DNA of 64,000 nt from DMER64 sp964542305 (lineage in GTDB: Bacteria; Bacteroidota; Bacteroidia; Bacteroidales; UBA932). The stretch is taken from NCBI GenBank assembly GCA_964542305.1, contig CAZITX010000007.1, positions 27,052-91,051 on the forward strand, written 5' to 3'. How positions within the stretch are numbered: the stretch's first letter is position 1; each line of letters starts with the position of its first letter. Made by a program: the position numbers and the translations under genes. Below the pieces are notes generated by a model. That model did no database searches. It was given only the letters and a program-made list of their open reading frames with translations, and had not been told where the DNA came from. Below are positions 35,499 through 44,910 of the stretch, in pieces.

Positions 35499-36587
35499 AT
35501 GTCTAAAAAATGGATCACCATCCCCTTAATGGTGTTAGTTTTTTTATTAACTGCCTGTAACAACAGGGAGCAGACAGCTATAAAACAAATAGATGATCTT
35601 TACCACCAACTGTGGCCGGACACTACTCCCGGAGGAGCCGTTTTGGTCCTTAAAGAAGATCGTGCCGTATTAAAAAAAGGATACGGACTGGCCACCCTGG
35701 ATCCTGAAACTGAGATAACCCCTGCTACATTTTTTTGCATTGCTTCGGTTTCCAAACAGTTTGCTGCTGCGGCCACACTCAAACTGGCACAAGAAGGCAA
35801 ACTGTCTCTGGAGGATCCTGTTTCCAAATATTTTCCGCATTTTCAAGCCGGGTTCTTTGACAGGATAACCCTGGCACACCTGCTCTCTCATACATCCGGC
35901 ATCCCCGATGCCAGGCCCAGGACAGACAGCCTTTTCGTATATCACTCCACAGATGTGGATTCGTATTCATATATGGATACGCTCAGTTTCCTGAATTTTG
36001 AACCGGGGTCATCCTATGAATACATGAATCCCACCTTCCAGCTTTTGTATACAGTAATTGAGAAAGCCTCCGGCAAACCTTTTGAGGAATATATGGAACA
36101 GGAAGTTTTTACACCCGCAGGTATGACTAACACACTGTACTTTGAAGAAGGCCGTGACATCCCGCAAATGGCACACGGATACAGGATGGACACCACCGGG
36201 CAATGGAAGGAATGCGATTATGGAGAAACGACTTTCTTTGCATCAAAGGCAGACGGAGCGTTGTACACTTCCCTTGAAGAATTTATGCTTTGGGAATATG
36301 CCCTGCGTGATCACAAGATCCTGGACAAAGAAATGACAAAAAGAGCACATACCGCTTATATTCAAACTGATATACCTGAAACAGGATACGGTTACGGCTG
36401 GTTTATTACCGAAATTAACGGAGCCCCCAAAATATTCCATACCGGGGATAACGGCGGATTCAAGATCTATGCTGGAAGATACCCTGAAAGCGGCGTCTTG
36501 CTGCTGATTTTTTCCACCAGGGATTTTGACCGGGAATCTACAGTTGCAAAAACCGAACAAATCATGCAAAAGGCCGGCTGGCTATAA
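35499..36587 (+). CDS. Serine hydrolase lipoprotein of the beta-lactamase class C/PBP fold
   Basis: This 362-residue protein has a lipoprotein signal (LTAC, Cys near residue 20) and the three active-site motifs of the fold: SVSK (about residue 87), YMN (about 175) and HTG (about 317). Relatives include D-aminopeptidases, esterases and beta-lactamases. Nothing marks it as a resistance enzyme. Probably periplasmic; substrate unknown. Its 3' end overlaps the convergent dipeptidase gene by 6 bp. Confidence 0.85.
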   Translation: MSKKWITIPLMVLVFLLTACNNREQTAIKQIDDLYHQLWPDTTPGGAVLVLKEDRAVLKKGYGLATLDPETEITPATFFCIASVSKQFAAAATLKLAQEGKLSLEDPVSKYFPHFQAGFFDRITLAHLLSHTSGIPDARPRTDSLFVYHSTDVDSYSYMDTLSFLNFEPGSSYEYMNPTFQLLYTVIEKASGKPFEEYMEQEVFTPAGMTNTLYFEEGRDIPQMAHGYRMDTTGQWKECDYGETTFFASKADGALYTSLEEFMLWEYALRDHKILDKEMTKRAHTAYIQTDIPETGYGYGWFITEINGAPKIFHTGDNGGFKIYAGRYPESGVLLLIFSTRDFDRESTVAKTEQIMQKAGWL

Positions 36588-37661
36588 GAGTCTCAGGAAA
36601 TTACCCCCCATGATCTTTTGGATATCCTCAAAGGAATATCCCCTTGCACAAAGCTCTTCGGTAAGTATGGGAATTCGGGAAATGTCCTCCAGTCCTTCCG
36701 GACAGACTTCAATACCATCAAAATCAGAACCAATGCCCACGTGATCCGGTCCCACCAGTGACACAACGTGGTCAATATGATCTACCACTTTTTTATAAGA
36801 AGGACGCGGAAGCGCAAAAAGTGCCTTTTTAGCCTTTTCCATACGTTCCCGGCTCCCGTCGGGGTCTTGGGCATATGCCGCCTCGGCCTCTTCGTATTCG
36901 TCCAATAAGGGGTCAACAGCAAGGGAATATTTCTTGTCAAGGAACGGGGGATTAAAATTGATCTGTAAAACACCACCTTGGGCGGCCAGATCCTTAATCA
37001 TTTGATCTGTAAGATTTCTGGGTACATCACATAAAGCTCTGCAACAAGAGTGTGTGGATACAACGGGACGGGTAGAATATTTTAAAACATCGTAAAACGC
37101 TTCATCGGAAATGTGCGCCACATCTACCAGGATTCCCAGGCGGTTCATTTCTGCAATCATCTCCCTGCCGAAAGGACTCACACCATGCCAACGCTTTTCC
37201 TTGGTGGCACAACTGTCACAAACTTCATTGTTTCCGGCATGTGTCAGGGTAATATACCTGACTCCCATTCTGTAAAACAGGCGCAGCAGGGATAGGTCTT
37301 TATGCACAGGTCCTGCGTTTTCCATTCCCAGAAAGATGGCAATCTTCCCCTGATCCTTTAATTTCCGAGCCGTTTGGGCATCCGTGGCCAAAGACGCCAG
37401 ATGGGGATACTTGCCGAGCATATCGTAGACAGAGGCCAGCGCTTCCAGCGCTTTGAACGTGCATTCAAACGGCTCCCATTTATTTGATACATAAATAGCA
37501 AAAAAAGAGGCGTTTACGCCTCCTTCTTTCATACGCACCAGGTCCACGTGTCCATTATCAGTTCTTTTTCCTATGTCCAATCCTTTCCTTCTGAGCATTA
37601 TGGGTGTGTCACAATGTGAATCGAGTACAAGGATTTTTTCGTGGATCTCTTTTGGTGTCAT
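36582..37661 (-). CDS. Membrane dipeptidase-like protein (peptidase M19)
   Basis: The 359-residue protein belongs to the renal-dipeptidase family of binuclear zinc amidohydrolases. Zinc ligands are visible as HCD in VLDSHCDTP (about residue 17), then THSCCRALC and the IGSDFDGI segment near the C-terminus. Family members cleave dipeptides, including L-Ala-D-Glu-type and D-residue dipeptides. No signal peptide is seen, so it is probably cytoplasmic. It follows the DUF2807 genes by 11 bp and may be the last gene of the ECF sigma operon. Confidence 0.88.
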   Translation of the reverse strand: MTPKEIHEKILVLDSHCDTPIMLRRKGLDIGKRTDNGHVDLVRMKEGGVNASFFAIYVSNKWEPFECTFKALEALASVYDMLGKYPHLASLATDAQTARKLKDQGKIAIFLGMENAGPVHKDLSLLRLFYRMGVRYITLTHAGNNEVCDSCATKEKRWHGVSPFGREMIAEMNRLGILVDVAHISDEAFYDVLKYSTRPVVSTHSCCRALCDVPRNLTDQMIKDLAAQGGVLQINFNPPFLDKKYSLAVDPLLDEYEEAEAAYAQDPDGSRERMEKAKKALFALPRPSYKKVVDHIDHVVSLVGPDHVGIGSDFDGIEVCPEGLEDISRIPILTEELCARGYSFEDIQKIMGGNFLRLL

Positions 37662-37672
37662 AGTATGTTTAT

Positions 37673-38512
37673 TTAGTATGTAGTCATATGTGCAGCCCCG
37701 CTTTTATTGACATTTCTGAGGTTCACATTCCCGTTGTAATGCAATTTTGCGGCACCGGATACTTCGGGTTCAAGCGAGCCCGCTACGTTTACCCGGGCCC
37801 TGGCAACTCCACTTATGACTGCCTTCATGGTTTCCACCCGGAATTTCATTCCTTCAAAATTGGCTGTACCGCTTATATCCAGTAAAGAACGTATGGCTTT
37901 GCCTTCAAAAGTGCCTTCCCCGCTGCCGCTGATCTCAATATCTGCAAAGGTAAGGGTTTTATTTTCCAATACGAAAAATCCTTTTGAAGCACCGCTGATC
38001 TCCAGGTTCAGTTGTTCGGTATCCCCGTACAGCTGTACTTTGGAAACACCCGATATTTCAACGTCCATTGTCGTGCTTTCTATGTATTCAAATTCGGCAT
38101 TACTAACCCCTGAAAGTTCTATGTTCAATTCGTTTGCCTTAAAACGATCTCTTGCAAAAAGCTTGGTTACACCACTCATTTCAACGCTCTCCAAAACCGG
38201 AAGTGTTACTTTAGATATAACTTTTAAGTTTCTGTATTTTCTTTGTATAGATCTGGGCAAACCTCCGTTCTTGAAACCAATATGCAGTATCCCGTTCTTG
38301 ACTTTAACATCTAAATAATCAAACACCTCACCGTATGTTTCCACGGATACTGAATGAGCATTTGACTTTTCCAATGTAACCTCCACTACCCCGGATAATT
38401 CAACACCGGTAAAGGGACCTGTTTGGAAATTTCTTTTCTCTATAGCTTCTTTCTGCGCCAGTGCCACGGTAGAAAGAAGACTTAATATTGTAATTATAAG
38501 TAGCTTTTTCAT
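37673..38512 (-). CDS. Exported DUF2807 (head GIN domain) protein, copy 2
   Basis: This 279-residue protein has a signal peptide (about 1-19, ending ALAQ) and a DUF2807 domain: repeated short beta-strand turns rich in SGV, SGA and SGS (for example VEMSGVTKL, VEISGVSKV, LEISGASKG), which should form a right-handed beta-helix. It is paralogous to the protein encoded just upstream. Function is unknown; such proteins may bind the envelope or sugars. Co-transcription with an ECF sigma/anti-sigma pair suggests stress-regulated envelope work. Confidence 0.85.
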   Translation of the reverse strand: MKKLLIITILSLLSTVALAQKEAIEKRNFQTGPFTGVELSGVVEVTLEKSNAHSVSVETYGEVFDYLDVKVKNGILHIGFKNGGLPRSIQRKYRNLKVISKVTLPVLESVEMSGVTKLFARDRFKANELNIELSGVSNAEFEYIESTTMDVEISGVSKVQLYGDTEQLNLEISGASKGFFVLENKTLTFADIEISGSGEGTFEGKAIRSLLDISGTANFEGMKFRVETMKAVISGVARARVNVAGSLEPEVSGAAKLHYNGNVNLRNVNKSGAAHMTTY

Positions 38513-38545
38513 AGTGATTTAAATATTTTATATAAAGTAATACTA

Positions 38546-39370
38546 TTATTTAACGGACTTGATGGATGAGGCACCGCGGGAAACAGATTTGGTAAATTTG
38601 GGATCGCCTTTTACATGGATATCGGAAGCTCCTCCGGCCACAGCACTGATCTTACCGGTAACATACACCCGGGTGTCGGATGCTCCGGAACACTTCAGGT
38701 CCAGTTCTTCCATCTGAAATTCAAAAGCTTTCAGGGAACTGGCGCCGGACACTTCAAAAGTACCCTTTGTGGAACTGCCTCTCATCACGACAGAAGAAGC
38801 ACCGCCGGCCTCCAGGTCAATTTGTTCTGTTTCCTGGTTGTACTTCAATACAGATGCACCACTGACATAAACTTTTGCTAATGTTGCCAACCCGCTGATC
38901 TCTAAATTTGAAGCCCCACTTATATCAACATTTGCTGCATGTGTCAGTATATTCATTTTTGCACCGGATGCCCCGGACAGTTTGACCTTAAAATTGGCCG
39001 GATTAAAATTGTCACGGGTGATCAGGGATGCGGCATTTGACAATTCCACCCCGGTCAGATCCGGCATGGTTATGCGGGCTTGAATGGTGTGTTGTTTTCC
39101 AATGACATTGGTTGCCGTACGCCACCACTCCATTGTAATACCCAGATTCAGAACTTTCCCGCTTACCTTGATTTCCACTTCCCGGGCAAGATCTTCGGGA
39201 ATAACCAGTTCTAAAGTATATTCATTACCTTTGAATACTTCCATTTCATATATAAATGAAGCGTTTATGGCATCAAAAGGCTCCAGTTGGTAAGTACGTG
39301 TCACTTTATCCTGTGCGGAAAGTAAGGTCAAAGAGACAAGAAAGCAAGAGATCAAAATAATTTTTTTCAT
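38546..39370 (-). CDS. Exported DUF2807 (head GIN domain) protein, copy 1
   Basis: The 274-residue product has a signal peptide (about 1-19, ending LLSAQ) and the same beta-helix repeat pattern as its neighbour (VELSNAASL, VKLSGASGA, VDISGASNL, FEVSGASSL). The two genes appear to be an old tandem duplication, since the proteins share layout but differ in most residues. Lies 12 bp behind the anti-sigma gene. Confidence 0.85.
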   Translation of the reverse strand: MKKIILISCFLVSLTLLSAQDKVTRTYQLEPFDAINASFIYEMEVFKGNEYTLELVIPEDLAREVEIKVSGKVLNLGITMEWWRTATNVIGKQHTIQARITMPDLTGVELSNAASLITRDNFNPANFKVKLSGASGAKMNILTHAANVDISGASNLEISGLATLAKVYVSGASVLKYNQETEQIDLEAGGASSVVMRGSSTKGTFEVSGASSLKAFEFQMEELDLKCSGASDTRVYVTGKISAVAGGASDIHVKGDPKFTKSVSRGASSIKSVK

Positions 39371-39382
39371 AGTAGATTCTGT

Positions 39383-39871
39383 TTAATTTGTTAAAGAAGC
39401 CAGTTGCTTCATTCCTTCATATAACCGTTGGTAATATTCTTTGTTTAAACGCTCTGCCTCACGGCTGGAAATGTCTTCAGGAAGCATTTGGGAGAACTCG
39501 TCCGCGGAGCGGGGCATAATGGATTCCATGTTCATAAGAATCTCCTGCCGTTTGTACTCGGGAAGCTCCCGGGTATTGTATTCGATCTGTTCGGAGAGTT
39601 TCTGCATCTGATCGTAATAGCAAGTATATGATTCGCCTCCACACGGGTCCACATAAAATAAACTGCTCACCGGATCCTCTTTCAGAAATCGCACCCCTAT
39701 TGTAACTACCAGTAAAAGTAAAGCGGCCACCGATATATAAATCAGATAATTATGTTTGCGAGATCTGCGACTTTCCAATTTTTGCATGAAGCGCAATTCG
39801 TGTCCTTCGGGGAGCGGGTCTGAATCAAACAGCTCCCTGTTTTCCTGAATGAATGATTTTAATTTGTCCAT
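39383..39871 (-). CDS. Probable membrane anti-sigma factor
   Basis: This 162-residue protein has a single membrane segment at about residues 42-60 (YLIYISVAALLLLVVTIGV), a short cytoplasmic N-terminus and a periplasmic C-terminus with a helical, Glu-rich end. Its gene overlaps the ECF sigma gene by 13 bp. This position and topology fit an anti-sigma factor, though I see no classical zinc (ZAS) motif. The assignment rests on context and topology. Confidence 0.65.
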   Translation of the reverse strand: MDKLKSFIQENRELFDSDPLPEGHELRFMQKLESRRSRKHNYLIYISVAALLLLVVTIGVRFLKEDPVSSLFYVDPCGGESYTCYYDQMQKLSEQIEYNTRELPEYKRQEILMNMESIMPRSADEFSQMLPEDISSREAERLNKEYYQRLYEGMKQLASLTN

Positions 39872-40362
39872 AATTTCTCAATTTCTTCCTGCAGCTTTTT
39901 CCGGCCCCTGCTGTACTGGCTTCTGACGGTGGAAGGCTGCAGCTGTGTGATCTGTGCAATTTCTTCAAAATCATAGCCTTCAAAAAGATAAAGGCTCAAT
40001 ATGGTACGATACCCGGAGGGCAATTCGTTTAGTTGTTCCCTGACCAGACGTACCTTCTTCTGTGGATCCTCTTCCTCATTTTCGTTCGTGATATTCCGGA
40101 CTTCCCTGCTTTCAAGCGATCCGGCATTCACATTCATTTGAAAGTCCAAAGAACGAAGGCGGTCAATGGCACCCCTTACCGCCACTTTGCGCAACCAGGC
40201 ATAGCAGGCTTTATTGTTTATAAACCGCATTTTACCCCCGGTAAACAATTTTAGGAATGCATCCTGCATACACTCTTCCGCATCTTCCGGTGATCGTAAA
40301 ATACGCAGGCAGGTATGATAAATGGGTTTGTTGTATTCCCGGTAAAGGGCTGTCTGGTCCAT
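39859..40362 (-). CDS. ECF-family RNA polymerase sigma factor
   Basis: I start at the ATG at 40362 (MDQTALYREY, 167 residues), which has a GGAAA ribosome-binding sequence and does not overlap the upstream gene; a start at 40389 is possible. Region 2 is seen around PEDAEECMQDAFLKLF (about residues 28-43) and region 4 around GYRTILSLYLFEGYDFEEIA with TQLQPSTVRSQYSRGRKKL as its helix-turn-helix. It would direct the operon it heads: anti-sigma, two DUF2807 proteins and perhaps the dipeptidase. Confidence 0.9.
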   Translation of the reverse strand: MDQTALYREYNKPIYHTCLRILRSPEDAEECMQDAFLKLFTGGKMRFINNKACYAWLRKVAVRGAIDRLRSLDFQMNVNAGSLESREVRNITNENEEEDPQKKVRLVREQLNELPSGYRTILSLYLFEGYDFEEIAQITQLQPSTVRSQYSRGRKKLQEEIEKLWTN

Positions 40363-40372
40363 ATTATTTCCG

Positions 40373-41506
40373 CTATTGGGTGCCTTCACCTATATAAACG
40401 GAGTGTCCGGGTTTTTGCTGCATCGATCCCTGATAATTTTTGTGATGTGCGATCATCAGGTCCACTACTCTGCCGTAACTCCCCGCACCCTCCTTTTGTC
40501 CGTTGGCTTTCAGGTATGCATCATTGACCTGTTGAGAAACCTCGGCAAAGGAGGTGCGGAACGGTTCCCAGTAAGCCCGGTTTTGATCCAGATCGTAGAT
40601 GATCCTGGGAGAAAGACTAGCCATAACCCCCTCATAATCTGAAGGAGCCGCTTTGTATACGGCATTCAGTACGTAGTTGAGCGAATGCAGCAGGCAGGAA
40701 TATTTCAATTCCCTGTTTTGGGTATATCCTGCTAAAAGATATGTAAGAAAATTAGCTTCGTTTTCCCTCATAAAACCTCTTACATGTGCCTGTTCGTGGG
40801 CAATGAGGGCCGGTATCCAGAAAACAGGTACGTCATTGTTAATATTGGCCTCAACCGTCCAGGGAAAGAAAAACCCCATAACAAAGGTATACGACATACC
40901 CCGGGAAGCCATAACAGGTTTTACAGAAGGATAATAACCCCCTACTTTCAGGCCTGTAGCCCGGGCCAGCGAATCATAGGCATTTGACACTGCTTTTTTT
41001 ATATCTTCGAATGAATAATCGGGGATCATCTCCCCTTGGGAACCACGGCCGGTGAACGATGCGGCAAGGTTTGCCCGTTCTGTAATACCGGCCGCCAATG
41101 CCAGCAGTTCTTCCTTTGGAGCCGGCTCAGTATGGTATCCCAGATGCTCTTCCAAAGGGAGTCTGTGGTAATTCAAACCGCAGGTCAACAGAAAGATCGA
41201 TACAGCATAAATGACCGTTATCCCAAGGTTTTTCAGATATTTTTTCCACGTTTTCCTGATCAGTGCTTTTACGGTAAAGAAAAGCAGAGAAATCACCAGT
41301 GCGTAGATCAGCATCTCGGCAAAGGAAAAAGGGATCAGAGACATGACAGCGGAGATTGCCTGCGCCATATACCTGTAAATGAATCCCGAATAAACAGGGT
41401 CCATAAATTCAGGGAAAAGCTTAAAAAGCATAAAAAGCACCAGGCTAAATCCCAAAAGGATAAGAGGGATTCGAATTTTCCATTTTGCAGCCATACTATT
41501 TGCCAT
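40373..41506 (-). CDS. DUF3810 membrane protein with HExxH metalloprotease motif
   Basis: The 377-residue protein has three N-terminal membrane segments (about residues 13-30, 50-80 and 93-112) and a soluble C-terminal domain with LIAHEQAHVRGF at about residue 232, a HExxH zinc-protease motif. It matches the DUF3810 family of Bacteroidota. Substrate is unknown. The gene lies 10 bp upstream of the ECF sigma gene, so it may be co-transcribed. The second in-frame ATG (41494) would leave a more usual leader length after the -7 box. Confidence 0.82.
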   Translation of the reverse strand: MANSMAAKWKIRIPLILLGFSLVLFMLFKLFPEFMDPVYSGFIYRYMAQAISAVMSLIPFSFAEMLIYALVISLLFFTVKALIRKTWKKYLKNLGITVIYAVSIFLLTCGLNYHRLPLEEHLGYHTEPAPKEELLALAAGITERANLAASFTGRGSQGEMIPDYSFEDIKKAVSNAYDSLARATGLKVGGYYPSVKPVMASRGMSYTFVMGFFFPWTVEANINNDVPVFWIPALIAHEQAHVRGFMRENEANFLTYLLAGYTQNRELKYSCLLHSLNYVLNAVYKAAPSDYEGVMASLSPRIIYDLDQNRAYWEPFRTSFAEVSQQVNDAYLKANGQKEGAGSYGRVVDLMIAHHKNYQGSMQQKPGHSVYIGEGTQ

Positions 41507-41518
41507 TCTGATTGTTCA

Positions 41519-41526
41519 CAAAGTTA
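41519..41526 (-). promoter_or_regulatory. Candidate -7 box for the DUF3810 gene
   Basis: Minus-strand TAACTTTG fits TAnnTTTG, 12 bp before the ATG at 41506. Confidence 0.5.
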
Positions 41527-41527
41527 C

Positions 41528-41535
41528 TATATTTG
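41528..41535 (+). promoter_or_regulatory. Candidate -7 box for the amidase-like gene
   Basis: TATATTTG fits TAnnTTTG, 21 bp before the ATG at 41557. Only one base separates it from the minus-strand box, so the two promoters should compete for polymerase. Confidence 0.5.
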
Positions 41536-41556
41536 TTTTTCTATTTTATTCAAGCT

Positions 41557-44500
41557 ATGAGAAAACGGATATTCCTTCTACTTGCCATTCATTCTTTATT
41601 TTTCTTTTATTCCCAGGCTCAAAACAACGCTTTTCCACCAATTCTGGACAGTACATCCACTGCCGGACTTACAGATTCATTGACAGTTATTGTCAGCGAC
41701 GGGGTCATGCGCATTTCGCCTTTGCGGATCAGGAACATCCGTCACGATGACAGGCACCAGAACCTGTTATTCAATTTTACTTCCGGACTGGCCGAGTACC
41801 CTGTAAGGATTGGCCAAATGGCTTCGTTTTATGCAACCATCCGGCATTTCCTGCCGGAAAAATACAAACATTATTCCATACGGGTAACGACAGATGGCAA
41901 AGACCTGGAGGATCTTATCCCGCGTTACTTCAATCCATCATACAACCCGTTAACAGAAAAACAGATAGAAAACAACCGGAAAGATTACGGCAAGCTGGTA
42001 AAAATCGACAAACGGCACCCGGCCAGGATTGAACCAAAAAAAGGTACTCCCGAAGAAATTGCCCTGCAAATCAAATTGGAAAAAAGACAGGCTGCCGTCA
42101 ACCTGGCTAAACTGGAAGCACAGTCACAAATGAAGAAAGAAGACCGGCAACAACGCAGACACCAATGGCCGGAACTGGGAGCCACGCCACTGATCACACG
42201 GGAGAATCTCCCATACAACATTACTAACGGGCTACAAGACAAACACTTAGCTATTTGGCACAGCCACGGTCTGTATTACGATCAAAAACTGGCCCGCTGG
42301 GAATGGCAACGACCCCGTTTATTTCAGACCGTTGAAGACTTATACACCATGTCTTATGTACTTCCCTTCCTGACCCCCATGCTGGAAAAAGCCGGAGCTG
42401 TTGTAATGCTTCCCAGGGAACGGGATACTCAAAATCACGAAGTGATTGTGGACAATGATTCACCGGATAGCGGCTACAGCGAACAGGGCGGCACATACCA
42501 ATGGCGTACCGATGAAAAAGACAGCCGTGGCTTCGCCCATAAAAAAGAGGTCTATACGCAGTACGACAATCCATTCCGCATGGGGACCTACCGCAGGATC
42601 GTCACCCACAACCCGGAACTGCGTAAGAATGCCGTGATGCAGCCGGCATTTGCCGAGTGGATCCCCGACATTCCCGAGGCCGGGCGTTACGCCGTTTACG
42701 TTTCTTACGCCAGCCTCCCCATAAGTGCCCGGGACGCTCAATATACCGTTCACCATAAAGGCGGATCGGACGTTTTCCTTGTTAACCAACAAATGGGAGG
42801 AGGCACCTGGATATACCTGGGTACTTTTGCCTTTGATCCCGGCAGAAATGTGGAAGGACGGGTTACCCTGACCAATGCCAGCCGGGAAATCAACGCCGTA
42901 GTAACTGCCGATGCCGTGAAATTCGGAGGCGGCATGGGAAACATCGGGAGGACTGTGGAGGACAGCACCATACGGGCCTCGTACCAAAACATTACCATTC
43001 CCTCTATTACAAGCCATTATCCCCGCTTTACCGAAAGTGCCCGTTACTGGCTCCAATGGGCAGGCTTTGCCGACTCGGTATATACCTATTATGAAGGTAC
43101 AAACGATTATACAGACGACTATACTTCCAGGGGACGGTGGGTCAATGCTTTGGCAGGAGGATCAGTTAAACATCCCGACAATCCCGGATTGAAGATTCCC
43201 ATTGACCTCTCACTGGCATTCCATACAGATGCAGGTGTAACCAAAAACGACAGCATTATCGGGACACTGGCCATTTATACCCGGGACAGCGACGGCACGG
43301 AACTTCTGCCCACAGGACACAGCCGATTAACATCCAGGGATTTTACCGATTTGGTACAAACACAGATAGTCAACGATGTGAGGGCACAATGGAATCCCGA
43401 TTGGACGCGAAGAGGCATCTGGAACCGGTCTTATTCTGAAAGCCGGACGGCGCAGGTGCCGGCAATGCTTTTGGAACTGCTTTCACATCAGAACTTTGCA
43501 GACATGCGGTACGGACTGGATCCGCGTTTCCGCTTTACAGTCAGCCGCGCCATCTACAAGGGGATTCTGCGTTACCTGAGCAGTACACAAGGTTTTGAAT
43601 ACGTAGTTCAACCCCTTCCCGTAAACAGCATAGCCGTTGATTACAAAGAAAACGGAAAAGCCATCTTAAGCTGGGAGCCTACCGAAGATGTCCTGGAACC
43701 TACAGCATCTGCGGATGGTTATGTGGTATACACCCGTACCGGTGATGAAAAAGCGGCTTTTAACAGAGGCTTTTACTCGGCAGGCAATAGTGCAGAAATT
43801 GAAATAGAACCGGGTAAACACTACAGCTTCCGTGTTACGGCAGTGAATCGTGGCGGGGAAAGCTTCCCATCGGAAACGGTCAGCTTGTACAAGGCCTCTG
43901 CAGGGGAAGATAATGGTAAAATTCTCATAATCAACGGTTTTACACGGTTGTCAGCCCCTGATAGTTTTGCTTCCGAAGACACGCTTTTTGCCGGTTTCCA
44001 GGACTTTTCGGATCACGGGGTTCCATACATCAGCGACATATCATACGTAGGCTCCCAGTTTGAATTCAGCCGCAGCAACGGCTGGGCCGATGATGATGCC
44101 CCCGGATTCGGTGCAAGTTATGCCGACTGGGAAGACAAAGTGATCCCGGGCAATACATTCGATTACCCAATTATCCACGGAAAAGCATTCGCCCGTGCCG
44201 GATACAGTTATGTTTCCGCAAGTCTGGAGGCGTTTACGGACACAGATAACTACAATGCTGCTGATTTTTATGCCCTGGACCTGATCCTGGGAAAACAGAA
44301 ACAGGTAACCCGGGGAGGTACCCTTTCCGGCCGGATTGATTTCAAAGCTTTTCCGCCTTCATTACAGGTAAAACTAACCAGTTATGCACAGGAAGGAGGC
44401 AACATGCTGATAACCGGGGCCTATACCACCAGCGATATCTGGGGAAGCTATGAAAAAGACAGTCTGGGCAGGATCTTTGCGCAGGAAGTACTCAGGGTCC

Positions 44501-44844
44501 GGCACCGCAGCAACCATGCCTCACGTACCGGGGAAATTATGACAGCCCCCTCGCCTTTCAATGCTTTTTACAATGAAGATCTTACGGGTGATCCGATCTA
44601 TTCCTTCCGTACCTACCTGAACCAGGACATATATCCGGTTGAGTCCCCCAACGCCCTTGAACCGGCCTGTGAAGAGGCTTATACCATATTCCGGTACCTG
44701 GATAACCGGTTGAGTGCCGGAGTGGCTTACAAGGGAGAATACAGCATAGTAGTCCTTGGATTTCCGCTGGAAACACTGAAAACGACAGAACAGCAGGAAA
44801 GACTGGTGAAACAGTGTCTGGAATTCTTCAGAACTGACAAATAG
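41557..44844 (+). CDS. Large exported amidase_3-like protein with golvesin-type and fibronectin III domains
   Basis: I start at the ATG at 41557 (MRKRIFLL, 1095 residues), which gives a clean signal peptide ending SQAQ. The protein looks like an N-acetylmuramoyl-L-alanine amidase (amidase_3) core split by an insert: AIWHSHG (about residue 231) and VMLPRERD (about 287) come first, then a golvesin/xanthan-lyase-type beta domain (about 310-470, with GGGTWIYLGTFAFDPG), then LAFHTDAG (about 553) and MLLELLSHQNF (about 640). A fibronectin III domain (about 700-785) and a flavodoxin/GATase-like C-terminal domain (about 790-1095) follow. Close relatives are often labelled xanthan lyase. It probably acts on the cell wall; catalysis is inferred. 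Confidence 0.75.
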   Translation: MRKRIFLLLAIHSLFFFYSQAQNNAFPPILDSTSTAGLTDSLTVIVSDGVMRISPLRIRNIRHDDRHQNLLFNFTSGLAEYPVRIGQMASFYATIRHFLPEKYKHYSIRVTTDGKDLEDLIPRYFNPSYNPLTEKQIENNRKDYGKLVKIDKRHPARIEPKKGTPEEIALQIKLEKRQAAVNLAKLEAQSQMKKEDRQQRRHQWPELGATPLITRENLPYNITNGLQDKHLAIWHSHGLYYDQKLARWEWQRPRLFQTVEDLYTMSYVLPFLTPMLEKAGAVVMLPRERDTQNHEVIVDNDSPDSGYSEQGGTYQWRTDEKDSRGFAHKKEVYTQYDNPFRMGTYRRIVTHNPELRKNAVMQPAFAEWIPDIPEAGRYAVYVSYASLPISARDAQYTVHHKGGSDVFLVNQQMGGGTWIYLGTFAFDPGRNVEGRVTLTNASREINAVVTADAVKFGGGMGNIGRTVEDSTIRASYQNITIPSITSHYPRFTESARYWLQWAGFADSVYTYYEGTNDYTDDYTSRGRWVNALAGGSVKHPDNPGLKIPIDLSLAFHTDAGVTKNDSIIGTLAIYTRDSDGTELLPTGHSRLTSRDFTDLVQTQIVNDVRAQWNPDWTRRGIWNRSYSESRTAQVPAMLLELLSHQNFADMRYGLDPRFRFTVSRAIYKGILRYLSSTQGFEYVVQPLPVNSIAVDYKENGKAILSWEPTEDVLEPTASADGYVVYTRTGDEKAAFNRGFYSAGNSAEIEIEPGKHYSFRVTAVNRGGESFPSETVSLYKASAGEDNGKILIINGFTRLSAPDSFASEDTLFAGFQDFSDHGVPYISDISYVGSQFEFSRSNGWADDDAPGFGASYADWEDKVIPGNTFDYPIIHGKAFARAGYSYVSASLEAFTDTDNYNAADFYALDLILGKQKQVTRGGTLSGRIDFKAFPPSLQVKLTSYAQEGGNMLITGAYTTSDIWGSYEKDSLGRIFAQEVLRVRHRSNHASRTGEIMTAPSPFNAFYNEDLTGDPIYSFRTYLNQDIYPVESPNALEPACEEAYTIFRYLDNRLSAGVAYKGEYSIVVLGFPLETLKTTEQQERLVKQCLEFFRTDK

Positions 44845-44865
44845 TCATATTTTTTTCGCGTGGAA

Positions 44866-44898
44866 TGGTTTTTGACACCCCGTAGAGTTCAAAAACCA
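44866..44898 (+). promoter_or_regulatory. Perfect 10-bp inverted repeat in the htpG leader
   Basis: TGGTTTTTGA (44866-44875) and TCAAAAACCA (44889-44898) pair exactly around a 13-nt loop and end 1-2 nt before the AAGG ribosome-binding site of htpG. There is no T-run after it, so it is not a standard terminator. It differs from the CIRCE heat-shock operator. It may be a protein site or an RNA structure. Confidence 0.55.
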
Positions 44899-44910
44899 CA
44901 AGGATTTATT

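Noticed and set aside
44866..44898. CIRCE heat-shock operator
   Set aside because: The arms TGGTTTTTGA/TCAAAAACCA and 13-nt spacing do not match the CIRCE consensus.
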